Assembly (NCBI GenBank): GCA_947564265.1
Contig: CANOBK010000004.1
Span: 1-64,000 of the forward strand
Direction of reading: 5' to 3'
Source of the DNA: an uncultured Caryophanales bacterium
GTDB lineage: Bacteria; Bacillota_I; Bacilli_A; RF39; UBA660
DNA: 64,000 bases
Under the pieces are notes generated by a model. The model saw nothing but the letters and a program-made list of their open reading frames with translations, did not search any database and was not told where the DNA came from. Shown in pieces: positions 25,904 through 33,521 of the stretch. Within the stretch, counting starts at the first letter, position 1. Every line of letters starts with the position of its first letter. The position numbers and the translations under genes were made by a program.

Positions 25904-26542
25904 TTGAGAGTAAAAAATGTTTATATTGGACGATATAAAAAGAATAATCGGGAAACTTTATTTTGCAAAAGAGCAGAAGATCAATATGAAGATTTAAAAA
26001 AGGAAGGTCAAATAGTCTCATTGGAAGAAATTCATTTAGATTCCCTAATTCCCTATGAAGATGTATTTCAAACAGGAAATAAGGATCAGATGAAACATAC
26101 CATTATCAGATCATACAATAATGATCGTGGGGAAAGTATTAATCTTAGTCGAGTTTATATTGGTGATGTTTATCAAGTGACAGAAATTGTTGATCGGAAA
26201 TTTGTAAATCATCAAAAGCAAAGAAAACAGAGTTTAGCCGGTTCTGATTGCCATACTCTCTTAAAGGGAGATTTGGTAAAAAAAGGTGCCTTATTAATCA
26301 ATTTTGGAGAAATTTTGAAAGGGATGGAGCAACCATTTAAGATAAAGCATAATCAATATCCAGAAGTAGGGCAATTAATCGTAATTGAAAATAATTTCAT
26401 TACTTTGATGTCTGCTTCCACATCAGTTACGGAAAAACTAAGACCATTTACTTCACTGATTCCTATGGAGGAAGAGAAAGCTCCAAAAAGAAAAATCTTA
26501 AAAAAGTATTGGGAGTATAGAGATGAGCAAATCAGAGTATAG
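25904..26542 (+). CDS. Unknown cytoplasmic protein between rpsO and pnp
   Basis: The 212-residue protein is not recognised. It has no signal or membrane segment. Visible parts are an N-terminal beta region (VKNVYIGRYKKNNRETLFCK), a segment INLSRVYIGDVYQVTEIVDRKF, and a basic C-terminus [21 protein letters not shown] 25904 is chosen because AGGGGGAAAT lies 4-6 nt upstream; the longer frame from 25847 would run through the rpsO terminator. It overlaps the next gene by 20 nt, so the two are translationally coupled. Position suggests RNA metabolism, but nothing in the sequence proves it. Confidence 0.6.
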   Translation: MRVKNVYIGRYKKNNRETLFCKRAEDQYEDLKKEGQIVSLEEIHLDSLIPYEDVFQTGNKDQMKHTIIRSYNNDRGESINLSRVYIGDVYQVTEIVDRKFVNHQKQRKQSLAGSDCHTLLKGDLVKKGALLINFGEILKGMEQPFKIKHNQYPEVGQLIVIENNFITLMSASTSVTEKLRPFTSLIPMEEEKAPKRKILKKYWEYRDEQIRV

Positions 26543-27080
26543 TTTCCTTACTAAGAATGGGAAAATAATTAATTTTATGGATCCTGATAAAGAACAAATT
26601 CTCTTAGATGATATTAGTTCTTCTTTGTCAGAGACTTGTTGTTATGTAGGAGAAACAATTCATTTTTATAGTGTTGCTCAACATTCTTTAAACTGCTGTA
26701 AAATTGCAAGAGAGTTGTATGATGATAAGACAGGGCTTTATTTATTACTTCATGATGCGGTTGGATCCTATGTTTCTGAGGCACCACAGGAATTAAGAAG
26801 TCTTATAATAGAGGCAAGCAACTTAGAAAAAAACTTGTCTATGGCTGTCCATCATCGCTTTCAGTTAGAATATCCAGTAGGAAATTATCGGAATCGAATT
26901 CAAGAAATTAATGGTAGAATTTTGATGAATGAAATTCCTGCTGTGATTCCAAAATTGGAGTATATGCTTCCAAAAGGAGTAGAACCTTATTACATGGAGT
27001 TTGATTTTAATGAGAGACCATTCGATGATATTAAAAAAGAATTGGAAGATACAGTAAATTATTTAGTAAAAAAGATATAG
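26523..27080 (+). CDS. HD-domain phosphohydrolase
   Basis: The 185-residue protein resembles the YfbR/YfdR-like HD family, metal-dependent hydrolases acting on nucleotides. The opening [20 protein letters not shown] matches the family start in which Asp-Pro precedes the first helix. The metal-site pattern is H in YSVAQHSL, then HD in [20 protein letters not shown]. The usual HDAxExYxGDIPSPLK reads [16 protein letters not shown], so the E and GDIP are changed and activity may be altered. It overlaps the preceding gene by 20 nt and is 10 nt from pnp, hence part of one operon linked to RNA turnover. Confidence 0.75.
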   Translation: MSKSEYSFLTKNGKIINFMDPDKEQILLDDISSSLSETCCYVGETIHFYSVAQHSLNCCKIARELYDDKTGLYLLLHDAVGSYVSEAPQELRSLIIEASNLEKNLSMAVHHRFQLEYPVGNYRNRIQEINGRILMNEIPAVIPKLEYMLPKGVEPYYMEFDFNERPFDDIKKELEDTVNYLVKKI

Positions 27081-27090
27081 GGAGGTACTT

Positions 27091-29292
27091 ATGAAAAAAA
27101 CATATGAACTTAATTTTAGGGGGAAAAAATTAATTGTTGAACATGGAGAAGTAGCGAAACAAGCAGATGGCGCTGTTCTTGTTCGTTATGGGGATACTGC
27201 TATTTTATCTACTGTGGTAGTTAGTAAGACAGCGAATGTTTTATCTGACTTCTTTCCATTGATGGTTTTATATAATGAAAAATTATATGCCGTAGGAAAG
27301 ATACCAGGTGGATTTATTAAACGTGAAGGACGTCCAACTGAAAAGGGAACTCTAGCAGCTCGTATGATTGACCGTCCAATGAGACCAATGTTCCCAGAAA
27401 ACTTTAAAAATGAAGTACAGGTTGTAAATACTGTTTTATCAGTAGACCCTGATTATTCTCCAGAACTAACAGCAATGTTTGGTTCTAGTCTAGCAACTTG
27501 TATTAGTAAAATTCCATTTGATGGACCTATCGCAGGCGTAAAAGTAGGCCATGTAAATGGAGAATTTGTTATTAACCCAACCCCAGAAGAATTAGAAGTA
27601 TCTGATTTAGACCTTACAGTTGCCGGTACAAAACATGCGATTAACATGGTAGAGGCAGGGGCAAAACAAGTCAGTGAAAAATTGATGTTGGATGCGTTAA
27701 TGTTTGGACACGAAGCGATTAAAGAATTAGTTGCTTTCCAAGAGAAGATTATCGATGACATCGGTGAAGAAAAAATGGAGTATGAAATTTTAGAAATCAC
27801 GGATGAATTACGTAGTGAGGTAAGAAATCTTGCCGAAGATAAATTAAATAAGGCCCTTCGTATTAAAGACAAACTAGAAAAATATGCAGCGATTGACGCA
27901 GTCAAAGAAGAAGTGGTAGAAAAATATACGAAGGAAAATGAAGATAGCTTAAAAGAAAAAGAATTGGTAGAATTAACTACCAAAGTAAAACTAGTATTAG
28001 AAGAAATCGAATACGAAATTTTCCGTCAAATTGTCGTAAAAGAGAAAACACGTGCTGATGGAAGAAAAATGGATGAGATCCGTCCATTGTCAACAGATAT
28101 TGATTTATTACCAAGAACACATGGTTCTGCTTTATTTACGAGAGGAGAAACGCAAGCCCTTGCGATTACTACACTTGGAGCGTTAGGAGAACATCAAATT
28201 TTAGATGGACTTGATATGGAAACAGAAAAAAGATTCATGCTTCATTACAACTTCCCAGCATTTTCAGTTGGTGAAACAGGAAGATATGGAGCTCCTGGAA
28301 GACGTGAAATTGGTCATGGTGCCTTAGGAGAAAGAGCACTTTTACAGGTAATGCCAACCGAAGAAGAATTTCCATATACCGTTCGTATTGTATCTGAAAT
28401 CTTAGAAAGTAACGGTTCTAGTAGCCAAGCAACCATTTGTGCTGGATGTATGAGTCTGATGGCTGCAGGTGTTCCAATCAAAGCACCTGTTGCAGGTATT
28501 GCGATGGGATTAATCACCAAAGATGATGACTATACCATTCTAACAGACATTCAAGGAATGGAAGATCATTTGGGAGATATGGACTTTAAAGTGGCAGGAA
28601 CAAAGGATGGGATTACCGCTTTACAAATGGATATTAAAATTAAGGGGATTACGAAAGAAATTTTAAAAGAAGCCCTAGCGCAAGCAAAAAAAGCCCGTCT
28701 TGAAATTTTAGATACGATTACTGCCCAAATTCCAGAACCTAGAAAAGAAGTAAGCAAATACGCACCTAAGACAGTAATGTTTATGATTAAACCTGAAAAG
28801 GTGAAAGATGTTATTGGTCGTGGTGGTGAAATGATTACGAAGATTATCTGTGAAGCATCCAATGTTACGGCAGTTACTGATATGAATGCCGTAAAAGTAG
28901 ATTTAGAGGATGATGGAAAAGTTATTATTTATCACTCAGATCAAGAAGTCATCGATAAAACGAGGGATATGATTTTAGATGTCGTTCGAGAAGTTGAAGA
29001 AGGTGAAATCTATCCTGCCAAAGTAGTCAAAGTAGAAGATTTTGGATGTTTTGTTCAAGTATGGCCAGGATGTGAAGGATTAGTTCACGTATCAGAACTT
29101 GCTCATGAACGTGTCAAAGAGGTGAAGGATGTTGTTTCTTTGGGAGACGAAATCATTGTAAAATGTCTTGGATTGGATAAGAGAGGAAGATTAAACTTCT
29201 CTAGAAAACAAGCAATGCCAGCACCTAAGAAACAAGAAAAGGTAGAAAAAGAAGAGAAGAAGTCTAAGAAAGAATCAAAGACTGAAGAATAA
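27091..29292 (+). CDS. pnp: Polyribonucleotide nucleotidyltransferase (PNPase)
   Basis: The 733-residue protein degrades RNA 3'-to-5' using phosphate. It has two RNase PH domains (about residues 1-215 and 310-545), the second holding the catalytic site ([35 protein letters not shown]). An all-alpha linker lies between them, then a KH domain ([16 protein letters not shown]) and an S1 domain ([25 protein letters not shown]). Length and order are normal, with a Lys/Glu-rich tail. GGGAGGT lies 6 nt before ATG 27091. Confidence 0.98.
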   Translation: MKKTYELNFRGKKLIVEHGEVAKQADGAVLVRYGDTAILSTVVVSKTANVLSDFFPLMVLYNEKLYAVGKIPGGFIKREGRPTEKGTLAARMIDRPMRPMFPENFKNEVQVVNTVLSVDPDYSPELTAMFGSSLATCISKIPFDGPIAGVKVGHVNGEFVINPTPEELEVSDLDLTVAGTKHAINMVEAGAKQVSEKLMLDALMFGHEAIKELVAFQEKIIDDIGEEKMEYEILEITDELRSEVRNLAEDKLNKALRIKDKLEKYAAIDAVKEEVVEKYTKENEDSLKEKELVELTTKVKLVLEEIEYEIFRQIVVKEKTRADGRKMDEIRPLSTDIDLLPRTHGSALFTRGETQALAITTLGALGEHQILDGLDMETEKRFMLHYNFPAFSVGETGRYGAPGRREIGHGALGERALLQVMPTEEEFPYTVRIVSEILESNGSSSQATICAGCMSLMAAGVPIKAPVAGIAMGLITKDDDYTILTDIQGMEDHLGDMDFKVAGTKDGITALQMDIKIKGITKEILKEALAQAKKARLEILDTITAQIPEPRKEVSKYAPKTVMFMIKPEKVKDVIGRGGEMITKIICEASNVTAVTDMNAVKVDLEDDGKVIIYHSDQEVIDKTRDMILDVVREVEEGEIYPAKVVKVEDFGCFVQVWPGCEGLVHVSELAHERVKEVKDVVSLGDEIIVKCLGLDKRGRLNFSRKQAMPAPKKQEKVEKEEKKSKKESKTEE

Positions 29293-29297
29293 AAAAG

Positions 29298-29726
29298 ATG
29301 TCAACTAAATTATCCAATCTTTCCTTCAATCCTAATCCTATTTTCTATTATGACTCTTTTGTGTATCATCTTACTAGAAAAGAATATATGAAAGACATTG
29401 TAATTCAAGGACTAAAACCCTTGTGCGGAGAAAATAGTAAGAGTATTGGTGATACTAGAAAAGCAATTTACTTTTTTGACTGTTTACAATATTTATATGA
29501 TTGGTGTGATGCCTTATATTCTATTGAAAATTATAATCAATTAGAATTATTAAGATTTAATCTAAAGAGAAGGAAATGGTATCGTGGATATTCAGGCTGG
29601 GGAGAGGGCTATCTAGAAAGAAAGGTACTACCAGAGAGAATAGATTACGCTATTGTATCAAAGGCTAGTCCAGAGGAAATAAAGTTAAAATGGAAAAAAC
29701 TAGATACCTATCCACTCATTTCATGA
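29298..29726 (+). CDS. Small protein resembling the ADP-ribosyltransferase fold
   Basis: The 142-residue protein has VYHLTRKEYMKDIVIQGLKP near the start, then GDTRKAIYFFDCLQYLYDW. This resembles ART-fold proteins, where a His-containing first strand (Y-H-x-T) is followed by a helix, G-L-x-P and a strand of aromatic residues. Catalytic residues cannot be confirmed. The C-terminal part has RRKWYRGYSGWGEGYLE. It starts only 5 nt after pnp with no clear ribosome site, so it may depend on coupling. It could be a toxin-like or RNA-phosphotransferase relative; I rate this as tentative. Confidence 0.45.
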   Translation: MSTKLSNLSFNPNPIFYYDSFVYHLTRKEYMKDIVIQGLKPLCGENSKSIGDTRKAIYFFDCLQYLYDWCDALYSIENYNQLELLRFNLKRRKWYRGYSGWGEGYLERKVLPERIDYAIVSKASPEEIKLKWKKLDTYPLIS

Positions 29727-29736
29727 TTTTAATTAG

Positions 29737-29767
29737 AGAACGTTAGTTTTTACTAAAGTTCTTTTTC
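29737..29767 (+). terminator. Terminator of the pnp operon
   Basis: AGAAC-G-TTAGT (29737-29747) pairs with ACTAA-A-GTTCT (29752-29762, one mismatch), followed by TTTTTC. Confidence 0.7.
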
Positions 29768-29842
29768 ATTTTCAAGAGGATTATTCTAAGGACTTTAGTT
29801 CTACTTATTCGAACTTATTCATACTTTTTAATAGGTGATTCT

Positions 29843-30721
29843 ATGTTGATGAAATTCTATAAAAGATATGCTTCTTACTTAGGAATCTTTGTTCTTCTTT
29901 GTTTTAGTTTTTTCTATACGGAAAAGGCAGTAGAAATTATTCGAAAGAACGATCCCGTTATGAAGCAAATTGAACAGGAGGCTTCTAAATATGAGGTAGA
30001 TCCTGTAAATGCCTATATCTTTGGTGATGAAATTGTGCCAGGACTAAATGGAAAGAAAGTAAATATTGAAAAAAGTTATCAGGATATGAAAAAAATTAAT
30101 CAGTACCGAAGCAGTATGTTAGTATTTGATGAAGTGACTCCGACAACTCCTTTAGAGGAACAATATGATAAATATGTCATTCAAGGAAATTCTTCAAAAA
30201 GTCAGGTATCTTTAATTTTTAAGATAGATGATGCTAGTTATCTTGATCAGTTAGTTAGTATTTTAGGAGATAAAGAAGTGGTTGCGACCTTCTTTATGGA
30301 TGGAGAATTTATAGAACAAAATATGGATAAAGTAGCAAGTCTTTCCAGTTCTGGTTATGAAATTGAAAATTTAGGATATGCGGGAAAATATTCTGTTGAT
30401 AAATTTCAATGGACGAATAATATGATTACTTCTCTAACTAAAAAAAATACCAATTACTGTTATACCGATTATAAAGATAGTAATATCCTAGACCTCTGTA
30501 GTAAAAATTCAATGCATACCATTAAGCCAACAATATCAACAGGAAGCTATCCCTTCTTATCTGTCAAAAAGAATTTAGAAAATGGGAGCTTAATTAGTTT
30601 TAATTTAACAGAAACAACTTTAAAAGAACTTCCATCCATTATTTCTTATATTCGTCAAAAAGGATATGATATGGTAACCATTGGAGATGCGATTAGTGAA
30701 AGAAGAAGTGAGGATAAATAA
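29843..30721 (+). CDS. Membrane-anchored NodB-fold (polysaccharide deacetylase-like) protein, catalytically degenerate
   Basis: The 292-residue protein has an N-terminal membrane anchor (about residues 10-28) and a domain with the strand order of polysaccharide deacetylases: VSLIFKIDDASYLDQLVSIL, then VVATFFMDGEFIEQNMDKVA, then SSGYEIENLGYAGKY and QKGYDMVTIGDAIS. Active members have TFDDGP and an H-x-x-x-H metal site. Here the first motif is IFKIDD and the His pair is replaced (ENLGYAG), so metal binding looks lost. I infer a non-catalytic wall-binding protein. It begins with AGGTGATT before ATG 29843 and ends with its own terminator. Confidence 0.65.
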   Translation: MLMKFYKRYASYLGIFVLLCFSFFYTEKAVEIIRKNDPVMKQIEQEASKYEVDPVNAYIFGDEIVPGLNGKKVNIEKSYQDMKKINQYRSSMLVFDEVTPTTPLEEQYDKYVIQGNSSKSQVSLIFKIDDASYLDQLVSILGDKEVVATFFMDGEFIEQNMDKVASLSSSGYEIENLGYAGKYSVDKFQWTNNMITSLTKKNTNYCYTDYKDSNILDLCSKNSMHTIKPTISTGSYPFLSVKKNLENGSLISFNLTETTLKELPSIISYIRQKGYDMVTIGDAISERRSEDK

Positions 30722-30756
30722 AAGATCTGGACTGTGATAGTCTAGATCTTATTTTA
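30722..30756 (+). terminator. Terminator after the NodB-like gene
   Basis: A 12-bp stem: AAGATCTGGACT (30722-30733) with AGTCTAGATCTT (30739-30750, one G-U), loop GTGAT, followed by ATTTTAT. Confidence 0.8.
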
Positions 30757-30790
30757 TGGGTATTTTTAAAGATTTACTCTGATTAGTTAA

Positions 30791-30835
30791 CTATACTAAT
30801 GGTATAGTCCCTATCATTATAAAATATTGTATAAT
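30791..30835 (+). promoter_or_regulatory. Palindromic operator and promoter of the XRE-ABC gene
   Basis: CTATAC (30791-30796) and GTATAG (30802-30807) form an inverted repeat with a 5-nt spacer. The -10 is TATAAT at 30830-30835; a weak -35 would fall at the right arm of the palindrome. This placement fits autoregulation by the HTH part of the downstream gene. Confidence 0.55.
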
Positions 30836-30853
30836 GATTTCGAGGTGAATGGT

Positions 30854-31837
30854 GTGAATCAAGAAAAAGTTGGTAAATTTATCGCAGAGTTAAGAAAAGA
30901 AAATCATTTAACGCAACAAGAACTGGCGGATAAACTTGAAATTACAGATAAAGCAGTAAGTAAATGGGAAAATGGTAGATGTCTTCCAGATGTATATTTT
31001 CTAAAATCCTTATCAGATTTATTTCATGTTACTGTAAAGGAAATCTTAAATGGAGAAAGGGACTTCAAGAAGAAAGTAATTGATGAAGATCATCATAGAA
31101 AAGTATTAGAAGTAAACAAATTATCCAAATCTTTTGGAAAAAGAAAGGTATTAGATAATATCAATTTTGAAATCTATGAGGGAGATATCATTGGATTAAT
31201 TGGGCCTAATGGTGCGGGTAAAACAACCTTAATCAAAACCCTTTTAAACCTTTATAAATCTGAAGAAGGAAATGTTAAAATATGTGGTTATGATACGAAA
31301 AAAGACTTAGAGAACGCACTATCTAAAATTGGTTGTATTATAGAAAATCCAGATATGTATGATCATCTAACGGGTAGAAAAAATTTAAAAATTACAGAAT
31401 TAATTAATAATATTCATGACAAGGAATATGTGGAAGAAATGATTCGATTTGTAAAACTAGAAGATAGAATTCATGATAAAGTAAAAAAATATTCTTTGGG
31501 TATGAAACAGAGGTTAGCGATTGCGAATGCATTAATTAAAAAGCCTAAATTATTAATATTAGATGAACCAACCAATGGATTAGATCCTAGTGGAATTCGG
31601 GAATTAAGACAAATATTGAAGACAATTAGTACAACTAAAAATATGAGTATCTTAATTAGCAGTCATATTTTGTCAGAAATAGAAAATATTTGTGATAGAG
31701 TACTGATTATGGACCAAGGAAAGTTAATAAGTAATTTTGGAATTGAAGAAGTCAAATACAAAAACAAAAGTCTAGAAGAAGAATTTTTCCGTAAAACAGA
31801 AAGTTTTGAAAGTGGTGATATCAATGAAAATAGTTAA
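30854..31837 (+). CDS. XRE-type HTH fused to an ABC transporter ATPase
   Basis: The 327-residue protein has an XRE helix-turn-helix at residues 1-60 (FIAELRKENHLTQQELADKL, AVSKWENGR) joined to a complete ABC ATPase (about 85-300). Walker A is GPNGAGKT near 117, the signature is YSLGMKQRL, and Walker B LLILDEPTNGLDP. The HTH and the ATPase are usually separate proteins. The fusion suggests that the pump senses its own state or substrate and controls transcription. GTG 30854 is chosen with GAGGTGA 5 nt upstream; the longer frame from 30827 covers the -10 box. The permease gene overlaps its end by 14 nt. Confidence 0.88.
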   Translation: MNQEKVGKFIAELRKENHLTQQELADKLEITDKAVSKWENGRCLPDVYFLKSLSDLFHVTVKEILNGERDFKKKVIDEDHHRKVLEVNKLSKSFGKRKVLDNINFEIYEGDIIGLIGPNGAGKTTLIKTLLNLYKSEEGNVKICGYDTKKDLENALSKIGCIIENPDMYDHLTGRKNLKITELINNIHDKEYVEEMIRFVKLEDRIHDKVKKYSLGMKQRLAIANALIKKPKLLILDEPTNGLDPSGIRELRQILKTISTTKNMSILISSHILSEIENICDRVLIMDQGKLISNFGIEEVKYKNKSLEEEFFRKTESFESGDINENS

Positions 31838-33353
31838 TCTTATAAAAACGGAATTTATTAAAAACTACAGTATCAAAAGGACATTTATCATTTGTTTGGT
31901 ACTTCTTGTATCCTCACTTTTTTTAATTAATATTACAGATATGGGAGTAGGGGAAAAAAATTTTGATTTACAGTTGAGTATTCAGTCTTTAGAAAATACA
32001 ATTAATTTTCATTTAAATAAAGACAAAAAAACATTTGAAAATGAATATATTATTTTTTATCAGCAAACAGAAATGGAATACATGGAAAAATTACTAATAA
32101 AGAGAGTAGAAACATCACTGGATTGGAGAGTTTCTGTAGTTCGAGATAGTATTTTACCTCTCGTAATGCAAAACTATTTAATTGAAGAATTAAAACAAAA
32201 TCCAAATCATCTTAATATTAAAGAAATTTGTAATCGAGAGGAAGACGATTCCTTAAATAAAAACAGTGAAGGATTTCAGGGGTTATGTGGCAATACTCAA
32301 TTTGAACAATTAGAAGAATTATACAAGAAAAACATTTCTATAATTCAAGATTATGAGAAGATGATAGAAGAAAATCATTATTACTCCTATTTAGAATATC
32401 AAGTAAATCATAGTCTAATAGAAAAGGATTCATGGATTGAACAGTTGATAGATCAAAAAGTTGGGAGTAATATGGATCACTTTTTAGGACTAAACTATAT
32501 GCAACATCAAGCGCTAGAAAATAATCCTAATAACAAATATACAAAAGAACATTATAAAAAAATAAACGAGATTGATATAAAGCATAAAGCAATTTTATGG
32601 TATAGTATGGAGCATGGAATTAAACATGATTTATCCTATAGTTATTTTGATAATGTTAGAGAAGATATTCGCTATATGAATACAAAATTAAAAGTAAATC
32701 AAGTATTTCATTTATCTGTAATTGTTATGATTATCGTAAGCATTACTAGTGGTGGAATTGTTAGTAAGGAGCATAGTGAAGGCACTATTAAAAACATTAT
32801 TACAGCGCCTATAGAAAGATGGAAAATCTTACTTAGTAAATTTATATATTTAATACTGGATACTTATATTATTTGGTTTCTAGGACTTTTCATTTTAAGT
32901 ATTTGTGCAGGGATTCAGTATGGCTTCCATGACTTATTTACACCCAAACTTATATTTACAAATGGAAATGTAATAGAGGTCAATTATTATCTATTTATTA
33001 TTAAAAATATTTTCCTATCCAGTATTCCAATTATTTGCTATCTGAGTATTTTATTTTTCTTATCTATTATCACAAACAGTACTTCATTAACTGTTGGGAT
33101 TACAACAGCATTAGGAATTATTTCTCCATTCTTGTGGTTACTAACAATGGCAGGAAACTTTAAATATATTGTCTATACACCACTTTGGTATTTTGATTGT
33201 GGATTTATTTTTGGTAATAGATTTGAATATCTAGAATCTTTACAAAAAATTGATTTTAGTCTATCGATGGGAATTGTAATTTCGTTGATAGTTACTTTCT
33301 TATTATATATAATTAGTAATATTACCTATATAAGAAGAGATATTAAAAACTAA
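31824..33353 (+). CDS. ABC transporter permease (ABC-2 type)
   Basis: The 509-residue protein has an N-terminal membrane segment (FIICLVLLVSSLFLINITD), a large outside domain of about 250 residues, and a cluster of five to six membrane segments from about 295 to the end. EHSEGTIKNIITAPIERWKILLSKFI is typical of ABC-2 permeases of the bacitracin or multidrug efflux kind. It is the partner of the XRE-ABC ATPase. ATG 31824 follows GTGGTGAT; coding overlap with the ATPase gene implies coupling. Likely substrate is an antibiotic or peptide; not determinable here. Confidence 0.82.
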   Translation: MKIVNLIKTEFIKNYSIKRTFIICLVLLVSSLFLINITDMGVGEKNFDLQLSIQSLENTINFHLNKDKKTFENEYIIFYQQTEMEYMEKLLIKRVETSLDWRVSVVRDSILPLVMQNYLIEELKQNPNHLNIKEICNREEDDSLNKNSEGFQGLCGNTQFEQLEELYKKNISIIQDYEKMIEENHYYSYLEYQVNHSLIEKDSWIEQLIDQKVGSNMDHFLGLNYMQHQALENNPNNKYTKEHYKKINEIDIKHKAILWYSMEHGIKHDLSYSYFDNVREDIRYMNTKLKVNQVFHLSVIVMIIVSITSGGIVSKEHSEGTIKNIITAPIERWKILLSKFIYLILDTYIIWFLGLFILSICAGIQYGFHDLFTPKLIFTNGNVIEVNYYLFIIKNIFLSSIPIICYLSILFFLSIITNSTSLTVGITTALGIISPFLWLLTMAGNFKYIVYTPLWYFDCGFIFGNRFEYLESLQKIDFSLSMGIVISLIVTFLLYIISNITYIRRDIKN

Positions 33354-33411
33354 AAGTAAGACAGATAAAAAATCTATAAATCAATTTTGAAACTGGATAT
33401 ATTTTAAAATG

Positions 33412-33445
33412 AAACACATAAGAATCTAATTTTATGTGTTTTTTC
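33412..33445 (+). terminator. Terminator after the permease
   Basis: AAACACATAA (33412-33421) pairs with TTATGTGTTT (33432-33441), followed by TTTC. Confidence 0.8.
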
Positions 33446-33466
33446 TTTTGAAAGAAACCACTTTTA

Positions 33467-33496
33467 TTGGCAATTAGAAGTTTTTTATAGTATAAT
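33467..33496 (+). promoter_or_regulatory. Promoter of smc
   Basis: TTGGCA at 33467-33472, an 18-bp spacer and TATAAT at 33491-33496, 25 nt before ATG 33522. Confidence 0.7.
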
Positions 33497-33521
33497 TTTA
33501 AATAGTGGTAAGGTGATCGTA

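Noticed and set aside
27453..27983. Long minus-strand open frame (176 codons) over pnp
   Set aside because: Antisense shadow of a strongly conserved coding region; Ser-rich sequence with no ribosome site.
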